From assembly GCA_934541115.1 (NCBI GenBank), contig CAKTDF010000031.1, positions 1 to 20,509 of the forward strand: DNA of 20,509 nucleotides, in the 5' to 3' direction. Of this stretch, positions 7,981 through 13,886 are shown piece after piece. The notes beneath the pieces were generated by a model. That model ran no database searches. It worked only from the letters and a program-made list of their open reading frames with translations, and had not been told where the DNA came from. Position numbers and translations under genes: made by a program. Origin of the DNA: an uncultured Eubacteriales bacterium (GTDB lineage: Bacteria; Bacillota; Clostridia; Oscillospirales; Acutalibacteraceae). Numbering within the stretch: the stretch's first letter is position 1; every line of letters starts with the position of its first letter.

Positions 7981-7992
7981 AAGGTGGAAAAT

Positions 7993-8406
7993 ATGTGGCT
8001 GCTTTTTGCAATTCTTTCATCGGTTTTTGCAGCGCTTACATCAATTCTTGCAAAGGTCGGCATTGAAAACGTCAACTCAAACCTTGCAACGGCAATCAGA
8101 ACTGTTGTTGTTCTTTTGATGTCGTGGGCAATGGTATTCATCACGAACACACAGAGCGGAATAACGGAAATCAGCAAAAAAAGTTGGGTTTTTCTCATCC
8201 TTTCCGGTCTTGCAACGGGTGCGTCATGGCTTTGCTATTACAAAGCGCTCCAGATGGGCGAAGCGTCAAAGGTTGTTCCGATCGACAAACTGAGTGTTGT
8301 TCTGACGCTGATTTTAGCTTTCGTCTTTTTGCATGAGAAGTTTACGCCAAAGTCGCTTATAGGCTGCGCTTTGATTGCTGCGGGAACGCTCGTTATGGCT
8401 CTGTAA
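7993..8406 (+). CDS. Single-domain EamA (DMT) transporter
   Basis: A 137-residue membrane protein with five hydrophobic stretches and one EamA domain. The hallmark KALQMGEASKVVPIDKLSVV is at about 82-101, followed by FLHEKFTPKSLIGCALIAAG. Most drug/metabolite transporters have two EamA repeats of about 300 residues; half-size members probably dimerise. Substrates of such half-size proteins are generally unknown. AAGGTGG (7981-7987) lies 5 nt before ATG 7993, so this start is chosen over GTG 7984. The next gene follows after 16 nt. Confidence 0.87.
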   Translation: MWLLFAILSSVFAALTSILAKVGIENVNSNLATAIRTVVVLLMSWAMVFITNTQSGITEISKKSWVFLILSGLATGASWLCYYKALQMGEASKVVPIDKLSVVLTLILAFVFLHEKFTPKSLIGCALIAAGTLVMAL

Positions 8407-8422
8407 GAGGAGTAGTTATTCA

Positions 8423-8800
8423 ATGAAAAAACATTTTTGGGCGCCGATTGCGCTTTCTCTTCTTTTGATTTTTACATTTTCTGACTGTAAGGCTGATTTT
8501 GTTGGGAACAAAATCAAAATAGGGAACAAGTATACGCTCTCTTTCTTTGTTCTGAACACAACAGAAAAGGAAACACTGACTCTTGAAAACGGACAGACTC
8601 TGAATGTTTCTCTTGAGCTTGAGGAGGGTAGCGTCTCTCTCAGCATTGCGCAAAAGGATAAGGAGCCTGCGTACAGGGGTACCGACCTTGACAAAAGCGC
8701 TGATTTTTCCGTTACGGTTCCGGAAAGCGGAAAGTATATTGTTCTCGTGAGCGGCAAAGGAGCAAAAGGCGAAATTAAATTTGAGGTGTATGAAAAATGA
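8423..8800 (+). CDS. Exported beta-rich protein of unknown function
   Basis: A 125-residue product with a signal sequence: basic MKKH, a hydrophobic run to about residue 19, then FSDCKA. The Cys could mark a lipoprotein, but FSDC is a poor lipobox, so cleavage near CKA by signal peptidase I is equally possible. The mature part alternates hydrophobic strands, resembling a jelly-roll or GOLD/PPC-like beta-sandwich domain; the closing strands SADFSVTVPESGKYIVLVSG are typical of that fold. GAGGAG upstream supports ATG 8423; the open frame extends further 5' but only inside the EamA gene. The stop overlaps the next start by 4 bp. Role unknown. Confidence 0.75.
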   Translation: MKKHFWAPIALSLLLIFTFSDCKADFVGNKIKIGNKYTLSFFVLNTTEKETLTLENGQTLNVSLELEEGSVSLSIAQKDKEPAYRGTDLDKSADFSVTVPESGKYIVLVSGKGAKGEIKFEVYEK

Positions 8801-9234
8801 ATTGGGTTGACCCTGTTGGTCTTATCTTTGTTATGACCTTGCTTGTTCCGAACATAATTTTTGCCGTTTTTCACAAAGATGGTTTTGAAAACAAGTTTCG
8901 GAACAAGGCGGTTGAAATGCTTGAACAAATCGGGCGTTTCGGCTCGTTTATAACGATGTTTGTAATCGTTAGACCCGTGGTGTTTGGTTATTGGCTTGAA
9001 AAAGGGAGAGAGCTTTATCTGATTTTCGGCACTGTTTTGCTGATTTTGTATCTGCTCGGTTGGGTACTGTTCAGAAAAGAAAGTTCTGTCAGAAAATCAC
9101 TGTGGCTCTCGATGGTTCCGTCTCTGCTTTTCATTGAGAGCGGCTTCCTCCGGCTTAACATGCCGCTGATTGTTTTCTCCCTGATTTTTGCACCGTGCCA
9201 CATACTTATAAGCTACAAAAATTCGGTGCTGTGA
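8797..9234 (+). CDS. Conserved small membrane protein
   Basis: A 145-residue product with four or five hydrophobic segments (about 7-25, 46-66, 72-92, 103-120, 123-140) and a conserved-looking cytoplasmic loop, HKDGFENKFRNKAVEMLEQIGRFG, of which the NK and EQIGRFG parts recur in Firmicute homologues as far as I recall. It has no catalytic motif and no named function. It is translationally coupled to the exported protein (ATGA overlap), with GAGGTG as ribosome site, so the EamA, exported and membrane proteins probably form one operon. Confidence 0.8.
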   Translation: MNWVDPVGLIFVMTLLVPNIIFAVFHKDGFENKFRNKAVEMLEQIGRFGSFITMFVIVRPVVFGYWLEKGRELYLIFGTVLLILYLLGWVLFRKESSVRKSLWLSMVPSLLFIESGFLRLNMPLIVFSLIFAPCHILISYKNSVL

Positions 9235-9269
9235 GGCATTGAAAATAAAAAACGCAAGAATAAAAACAC

Positions 9270-9362
9270 TTTCCGGTCGGTAGTCCGGGAGCGGTTGAAA
9301 AACCGTCAGTAACCTGCCTCCTTTGGTTGTCCGTTTCTTGTCTGTTCACAAAAAAGGAGGAA
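9270..9362 (+). promoter_or_regulatory. yjdF-type riboswitch candidate with Shine-Dalgarno sequestration
   Basis: The leader of the yjdF gene. It has a CGGTT-gaaa-AACCG hairpin (9292-9305) with a GNRA loop, a GGTCGG/AGTCCGGGAG segment before it, and CCTCCTTT (9317-9324), which is exactly complementary to AAAGGAGG (9353-9360), the ribosome site. TTGAAA-N16-TAAAAA (9239-9266) could start transcription just before it. yjdF genes of Firmicutes are known to be preceded by a yjdF RNA that responds to azaaromatic compounds. I infer identity from context and structure; I could not align it to the covariance model. Confidence 0.7.
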
Positions 9363-9369
9363 CACACAG

Positions 9370-9792
9370 ATGGGAACACTTGTCAGAACGCGGATAACCG
9401 TCATGTTTGAAGAACCGTTCTGGATAGCGCTGTATGAGCGTGAGAGCGGAGGAAAATATGAGGTCTGCAAAATTACTTTTGCCGCTGAACCGAAAGACAG
9501 CGAAGTTTGGGAGCTTTTGCTCAGAAATCACAAATCGTTGTCCTTCAGTCCACAGCTTGAAGCTGCCGAGGTTGAAGAAAGGCGATTTAATCCCAAGCGA
9601 ATGCAGCGCGAGGCAAAAAGAGCCACCGAGTTAAAGCCTATAGGAACAAAGGTTCAGCAGGCTCTGAAGCTTTTGCACGAGCAAAAAAAGCTTGAACGCA
9701 AGGCGCGTACTCGTGAGCAACGCGAATTGGATGCCGAACGCAGGTTCGCTCAGCGGCAGAAAAAGAAAAAGCAGAAACACAAGGGGCATTGA
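9370..9792 (+). CDS. yjdF: YjdF family protein (DUF2992)
   Basis: A 140-residue soluble protein. The N-terminal half has the VMFEEPFWIALYERESGG strand pair and FAAEPKDSEVWELLL seen in B. subtilis YjdF. The C-terminal half is strongly basic and helical, with FNPKRMQREAKRA, the characteristic motif, and a Lys-rich tail. Molecular function is unknown; the family is controlled by an RNA that binds azaaromatics, so a role in coping with toxic heteroaromatic compounds is proposed. AGGAGG lies 9 nt before ATG and is paired by the upstream leader. A strong terminator follows. The function name is uncertain; the family call is firm. Confidence 0.9.
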   Translation: MGTLVRTRITVMFEEPFWIALYERESGGKYEVCKITFAAEPKDSEVWELLLRNHKSLSFSPQLEAAEVEERRFNPKRMQREAKRATELKPIGTKVQQALKLLHEQKKLERKARTREQRELDAERRFAQRQKKKKQKHKGH

Positions 9793-9810
9793 ACTGACAT
9801 ATGTTCTTGG

Positions 9811-9857
9811 AAAGCGGCGAAAAACAGGGAGAATTCTTCCTGTTTTTTGCCGCTTTT
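9811..9857 (+). terminator. Intrinsic terminator after yjdF
   Basis: AGCGGCgAAAAACAGG pairs with CCTGTTTTTtGCCGCT around the loop GAGAATTCTT, followed by a T-run. It closes the yjdF transcript 19 nt after its stop. Confidence 0.9.
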
Positions 9858-9987
9858 TGCTGCTGTTTATGGCGGGTTTGCGGATAAGACCTGTGTGTAG
9901 GAAAATTGCTTATACGAATTTATTGTACTACTCCATTTGTTGTGGAATGTGAAAAGTTCTGCTTGTTTTGCGAACGCGCTACTCTAT

Positions 9988-10182
9988 CCCTCCTAAACCC
10001 AACACTTGCTTTTAATAATATAAATGGCTATACACTTTTACACCCGTACGCTCCGCAGGGGTACTTTTGTCGGTTGTTACAAAAGTACCCAAAAGAACGC
10101 TTTTTAGTACGGCGCCCAAGAGAACGAAATCGGATTCCTTGAGGGAATCCAATTATCGCTCTCTAACGCGCCTACACATTAC
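9988..10182 (-). repeat. Structured intergenic repeat, copy B (inverted)
   Basis: Read on the minus strand it matches copy A from GTAATGTGTAGGCGCG (ending at 10182) through the 12-bp GGGTACTTTTGT/ACAAAAGTACCC hairpin to the GGTTTAGGAG tail near 9990. It has the full GGATTCC/GGAATCC inner stem. Together with copy A it brackets about 9.8 kb as inverted repeats. Confidence 0.85.
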
Positions 10183-10349
10183 TCGTGTGCATCGCTTTCC
10201 TAATTAAAACATCAATCCGCTATTACTCTATCTCCACTCTGTCGAAGTGTTCAGTCAGAACGAAGTGAAAATGATAGTTTCCGTTTTCCGCCACTCGCGG
10301 ATTTATTGTGGAATGTGAAAGGTTTCTGTGTTTCTTTAACTCTTGCTAC

Positions 10350-10384
10350 AAAAAATAAAGTCTGTACTCAAATGAATACAGACC
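10350..10384 (-). terminator. Terminator-like hairpin on the minus strand
   Basis: GTCTGTA (10360-10366) pairs with TACAGAC (10377-10383). Read on the minus strand it is followed by TTTATTTTTT. No minus-strand gene ends here, so it may terminate a transcript from repeat copy C or be a relic. Confidence 0.45.
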
Positions 10385-10549
10385 ACCATATTGTATTGAA
10401 GAACAAAAAGAAAGCAACGAAAAATCTGCGGAAAGAAGTAATACGTAGGCTTACTTTTTAGAACTGTCCGAATAAATACTTCGACAGAGTGTGGTTTAAG
10501 TATGATAGCAGATTGACGTTTCAATAAACCGGGATTTGCTGATACGTTT

Positions 10550-10734
10550 TGTGTAGGCGCGTTAGAGAGCGATAATTGGATTCCCTCAAGGAATCCGATT
10601 TCGCTCTCTTGGGCGCCGTACAGAAGCGTATTTTTGGTTACTTTTGTTACAACCGACAAAAGTACCCCCCGCGGAGCGTACGGATATAAAAGCGCATAGA
10701 CATTTATCTATAAAGTAATCGCTTGGCTTAGGAG
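10550..10734 (+). repeat. Structured intergenic repeat, copy C
   Basis: In the same orientation as copy A, it starts at GTGTAGGCGCGTTAGAG and keeps hairpin 1 with GGATTCC/GGAATCC and the CCGTAC/GTACGG closing stem. It is the most diverged copy: the segment after the closing stem is shortened and GGGTAC has become GGTTAC, leaving one mismatch in hairpin 2. Confidence 0.82.
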
Positions 10735-10782
10735 ATAGTAAATAACGCCATATAAAAATGTGTGGTTGTATCAGCGGCTGTC

Positions 10783-10816
10783 AAAAGCTGCGGTCAAAGA
10801 TATGCCCGCAGCTTTT
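10783..10816 (-). terminator. Terminator overlapping the end of the helical-bundle gene
   Basis: AAAAGCTGCGG (10783-10793) pairs with CCGCAGCTTTT (10806-10816). On the minus strand the stem spans the last codons and stop and ends in CTTTTG. The U-tract is short. Confidence 0.55.
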
Positions 10817-11225
10817 CAAGCAAATCGTTTTCTTCATCAATGAGCTTTTGTGCAAGACGCTTTGCCTCTTTGTCCGCCGCCGGATATTTGTTGAAGTAAA
10901 CCGATAGCTGCTTTATTCCCATGTTGCAGCCGTCCGTCATGAGCCCTGCAACGGTTCTGTCGGTGGGCTTGTCTAAAAGCTTCATGTTAATTTTCATCCA
11001 TGAACCGATTTTTGCCATTGCCGGCGGTTCCTTGCCATCCTCGCCGCGCTCGTTCAAAAGCTCCTTTGTTTCGTTGCCGAGCTTTTCGTGCTCTTCAAGC
11101 GATGCAGTCAGAAGCGAGAGAAGATCTTCGCTTTTGACATTGTCAAGTACCTCGCGAATTGAAGTAACTGCTGTTTTTGTTCCGCTGTCGCATTCTTTTA
11201 AAAGATTAACGGTGTCGTCTGACAT
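10794..11225 (-). CDS. Helical-bundle protein of unknown function (ferritin-like, DUF2383-type possible)
   Basis: A 143-residue soluble, all-helical protein. Four amphipathic helices are apparent: about 3-27, 34-58 (SEDLLSLLTASLEEHEKLGNET), 66-90 and 110-142. The EEH in helix 2 and DEEN in the last helix could be metal ligands of a ferritin-like fold, as in DUF2383/DUF3231-type proteins, but I cannot confirm this. The start was chosen at the second ATG (MSDDTV), because the ribosome site AAAGGA overlaps the first ATG (11234). It is transcribed divergently from the D-lactate dehydrogenase gene, across a gap of about 130 bp. Function unknown. Confidence 0.75.
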   Translation of the reverse strand: MSDDTVNLLKECDSGTKTAVTSIREVLDNVKSEDLLSLLTASLEEHEKLGNETKELLNERGEDGKEPPAMAKIGSWMKINMKLLDKPTDRTVAGLMTDGCNMGIKQLSVYFNKYPAADKEAKRLAQKLIDEENDLLEKLRAYL

Positions 11226-11355
11226 GTATATCATCCTTTCGCTTTTTCTATATCATTGCCCAAAACAGAGAGAATATAATAAAAAACTTTTTGATGGGTA
11301 TGATAATAAAAAAAACAGCCTAAGATGAACCGTGGCTGAAAAGGGAGAAAAGAAT

Positions 11356-12348
11356 ATGAAAATTTTATTTTATGATACAAAGCCTTATGACAGAGAATCA
11401 TTTGACGCAGTTATAAAAAAATATCCGGATCTTGAAATTGATTATCTTGCAACCGATATTTCAAAAAATACCGTACGTCTTGCAAAGGGCTATGACGCGG
11501 TGTGTGTTTTTGTTGCTTCTGATGTTGATGAAAAAACCGTAAAAGAACTTTCAAAAAGGGGAGTTAAACTTATTTTGCTGCGCTGCGCCGGTTTCAATAA
11601 CGTTGACCTCAAAACGTGTGCTCGGGAGAATATTACCGTTATGCGCGTACCTGATTATTCTCCGGAGGCGATTGCCGAGCATGCGCTTGCACTCGCTTTT
11701 GCCGTCAATCGCCATATTCATAAAGCGTATATCAAGGTACGCGAAAACAATTTCAGCCTTATGGGACTGACAGGCATGAATCTTTGCGGAAAAACGGCGG
11801 GAATAATCGGAACAGGCAGAATAGGCGCCGCAATGTGCCGCGCCTGCCGGGGAATAGGAATGAAAGTTATTGCATATGACAAGTTTGAAAATCCTGCGCT
11901 TGATTTCGTTGAGTATACAAGTCTTGACAGCGTTCTGAAAAATTCAGACCTTATTTCTTTGCACTGTCCGCTGACCCGCGAGACATACCATATGATAGAT
12001 CTTCCGGCGATTGAAAAAATGAAAAACGGAGCTTTGCTTGTGAATACCTCAAGGGGTGCGCTGATTGACACGCATGACCTCATCAAGGGCATACGTATGC
12101 ATAAGTTCTCCGGTGTTGGGCTTGATGTTTATGAGGAGGAGCAGGAAAATGTTTTTGAAAACCGTGAGGATGATATTCTGAATACCTCGGTGACGGCAAG
12201 GCTGTTGTCTTTTCCGAATGTTATCGTTACCTCGCACCAAGGCTTTTTGACGAATGAGGCGCTTGAGGCAATAAGCCTTGCAACACTTGAAAACGCAAAA
12301 AGCTTTGAAAACGGTTCGCCGATTGAGGCAAACGTTGTCAGAGGATAA
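11356..12348 (+). CDS. ldhA: D-lactate dehydrogenase (D-2-hydroxyacid dehydrogenase family)
   Basis: Predicted to reduce pyruvate to D-lactate with NADH in fermentation, in the cytoplasm. The 330-residue product has the expected family length. Seen: GTGRIG (152-157) of the Rossmann fold, with D175 in VIAYD as the NAD-ribose ligand, and a catalytic triad R233 (NTSRGALID), E262 (DVYEEE) and H294 (TSHQGF) whose spacing matches Arg235/Glu264/His296 of characterised D-lactate dehydrogenases. GTG 11332 would lengthen it, but AAGGGAG (11341-11347) sits 8 nt before ATG 11356, which gives the usual MKILFYD start. A related 2-hydroxyacid (e.g. hydroxyisocaproate) is an alternative substrate. It is probably a single-gene transcript. 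Confidence 0.92.
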   Translation: MKILFYDTKPYDRESFDAVIKKYPDLEIDYLATDISKNTVRLAKGYDAVCVFVASDVDEKTVKELSKRGVKLILLRCAGFNNVDLKTCARENITVMRVPDYSPEAIAEHALALAFAVNRHIHKAYIKVRENNFSLMGLTGMNLCGKTAGIIGTGRIGAAMCRACRGIGMKVIAYDKFENPALDFVEYTSLDSVLKNSDLISLHCPLTRETYHMIDLPAIEKMKNGALLVNTSRGALIDTHDLIKGIRMHKFSGVGLDVYEEEQENVFENREDDILNTSVTARLLSFPNVIVTSHQGFLTNEALEAISLATLENAKSFENGSPIEANVVRG

Positions 12349-12353
12349 TTATA

Positions 12354-12383
12354 GGAACTGCTCTGAATTTTCCGGAGCAGTCC
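12354..12383. terminator. Hairpin between convergent genes
   Basis: ACTGCTC (12357-12363) and GAGCAGT (12375-12381) form a 7-bp stem extended by GG/CC, 5 nt after the dehydrogenase stop. The following sequence is not T-rich, so termination is likely but weaker than at the other sites. Confidence 0.5.
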
Positions 12384-12392
12384 CTGACGCCG

Positions 12393-13631
12393 TTAATATG
12401 CAATTTTGTTTTTTTTCAAGTATTGCTCAAGGCAGAGACCGCTTTTTTTGATCTTTTTGGCGTTTTCAACTCCTACAAAGCGCCAGTGCCACGGCTCATA
12501 GATCACGCCGGTGATTTTTTGCTTGCTTTTTGGATATCGCAGAATAAAGCCGTAGTTTTGCGCGTTTTTGCAAAGCCATTTGAACTCCTTCGTGTTTTCA
12601 AAACTGTTCAGCGTGTTGCAGATGTCCATTGAAAGACCGAGATTGTGTTCGCTTGTGCCCGGAGGAAGAATGACGGTTGCCGCCTTCTTTGCGGCAGAGG
12701 CGCGGCTCAATCCGTATTGATTCATATAAACATTGGTGAGATTGTTATAGTTCCATTCCTGGTGGGCGTAGCTTCTGTATCCGGAATACGGCGTAAGGGT
12801 TACGCCGTCCTTTTTTGCTGCCCGGTACATTTTGACGTAGTACGGCGTTACGCGTTCGTCGAGCCGTGTTCCGCTGTCCATAACATAGCTGACAGACGGT
12901 GAGTAGCTGCGCGGAAATTCCCGTGTGCTGTTGACAACAAGAAGCCGCCAGTCCTGCCCCTCGGTGTCAATGATGATGCGCCCTGCTTTTGAATACTTCA
13001 CCGCTTTGGTCTTTACCTTGAGTACTTTTGAAAATTCTCCGTAATAATTTATTCCGTTTACCGTTTTAATGGCTCTGACAACAAAAAGGTATTGCGTATC
13101 GGGTTTAAGGTTGGTGAGTTTAACGTTACTTTTGCTCACTTCGGCGAGCTTTTTGTATGTTCCTTTTTCTTTGCCAAATGAATAAACCCGGTAAGTTCCG
13201 GCTTCTTTCTGCTTTTTCCAGCTGAGTGTGACGGAGGTCTGAGTTTTCTTTTCAAGCGAGGGCTGTTCCGCTTTTTGTGGCACAACGTTGAAACGGACGG
13301 TTTTTGAACCGTAAAAGCCGCTTTTTTCAATACCCGTGATCGTAACGGTTGCTTTGCCGATTGCTGTGTTGCTTTGATATTTCAGCTTGAAGTCCGTGCC
13401 GCTTTTGAGAAGCTTTTTTCCGTATTTCACGGTGACTTTCGGCGTCAGCTTTTTGCCGGTATACGGAACAGATTTTGAAATACTGACGCTGCATTTTGAA
13501 ATGCTGATTTTTTGAATCTCCTGTTTTTTCGATATTGATTCTGCATTTGCCGAATAGGCATGGTTGGCAGGGGCGCAAAGATTAAAAATAAAAACTGAGG
13601 CAATGAAAAATAAAAATAATCTCTTTTTCAC
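12393..13631 (-). CDS. Exported D-alanyl-D-alanine carboxypeptidase, VanY/M15 family, with Ig-like and FN3 domains
   Basis: Predicted to trim the terminal D-Ala of peptidoglycan stem peptides outside the membrane. The 412-residue product has a signal peptide (1-27, MKKRLFLFFIASVFIFNLC then AYSA). Next comes a YDG/Ig-like domain (about 44-117; VPYTGKKLTPKVTV, GTDFKLKY) and a fibronectin type III domain (about 122-210; SVTLSWKK, LKPDTQYLFVVRA). The C-terminal M15 peptidase domain (about 240-400) has GYRSYAHQ, SEHNLGLSMD with Zn ligands H329 and D336, and EPWHWR with catalytic E379 and ligand H382. GTG 13631 is preferred over upstream starts: GGGAGGG lies 7 nt before it and the signal peptide then begins at residue 1. 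Confidence 0.9.
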   Translation of the reverse strand: MKKRLFLFFIASVFIFNLCAPANHAYSANAESISKKQEIQKISISKCSVSISKSVPYTGKKLTPKVTVKYGKKLLKSGTDFKLKYQSNTAIGKATVTITGIEKSGFYGSKTVRFNVVPQKAEQPSLEKKTQTSVTLSWKKQKEAGTYRVYSFGKEKGTYKKLAEVSKSNVKLTNLKPDTQYLFVVRAIKTVNGINYYGEFSKVLKVKTKAVKYSKAGRIIIDTEGQDWRLLVVNSTREFPRSYSPSVSYVMDSGTRLDERVTPYYVKMYRAAKKDGVTLTPYSGYRSYAHQEWNYNNLTNVYMNQYGLSRASAAKKAATVILPPGTSEHNLGLSMDICNTLNSFENTKEFKWLCKNAQNYGFILRYPKSKQKITGVIYEPWHWRFVGVENAKKIKKSGLCLEQYLKKNKIAY

Positions 13632-13673
13632 GGTAAAACCCTCCCGAAAGCAAGTCAAGCTGCTCTTTCTTGA

Positions 13674-13702
13674 ATTATACCCCCGCAACAAGATAAAAGC
13701 AA
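13674..13702 (-). promoter_or_regulatory. Promoter of the VanY-like gene
   Basis: On the minus strand, TTGCTT (13702-13697), a 17-bp spacer and a perfect TATAAT (13679-13674), about 40 bp before the GTG start. The -35 box is weak. Confidence 0.55.
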
Positions 13703-13807
13703 TGCTTGGGTGCGGAAAGAGCTTTCTTTTTGCCGCAAATTTGCATATGTGCGCTGCAAATGAGCGGCAAGGCTCAAAGAGCGAAATCATTTTCCTGCCG
13801 GAACAAT

Positions 13808-13862
13808 AAAAAAAGCTATATTTCATTTGAAACTTTAAAATGAAATATAGCCTTTTATTTTT
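13808..13862 (-). terminator. Terminator of typA
   Basis: GCTATATTTCATTT (13815-13828) pairs with AAATGAAATATAGC (13838-13851), a 14-bp stem. The minus strand ends in seven Ts and the plus strand in TTTTATTTTTT, so it can work both ways. It separates typA from the VanY-like gene. Confidence 0.9.
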
Positions 13863-13886
13863 TATGTGATGTCTTGTGTGGAATAC

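Larger units (their letters stand above)
9858..10793. other. Gene-free repeat-rich region
   Basis: No credible gene in about 930 bp. Besides repeat copies B and C it contains a 15-bp direct repeat TTGTGGAATGTGAAA (9940-9954 and 10306-10320), a perfect 14-bp inverted repeat CACTCTGTCGAAGT (10235-10248) / ACTTCGACAGAGTG (10478-10491), and a hairpin at 10360-10383. This layering suggests an insertion hotspot or decayed element, but no transposase remnant is visible. Confidence 0.6.

Noticed and set aside
10336..10659. 107-residue minus-strand open frame between repeat copies
   Set aside because: It runs through repeat copy C and a terminator-like hairpin, with no family resemblance or ribosome site.
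13632..13826. N-terminal extension of the VanY-like protein
   Set aside because: It would bury the signal peptide, cross the promoter at 13674-13702 and overlap the typA terminator; GTG 13631 has a strong ribosome site.
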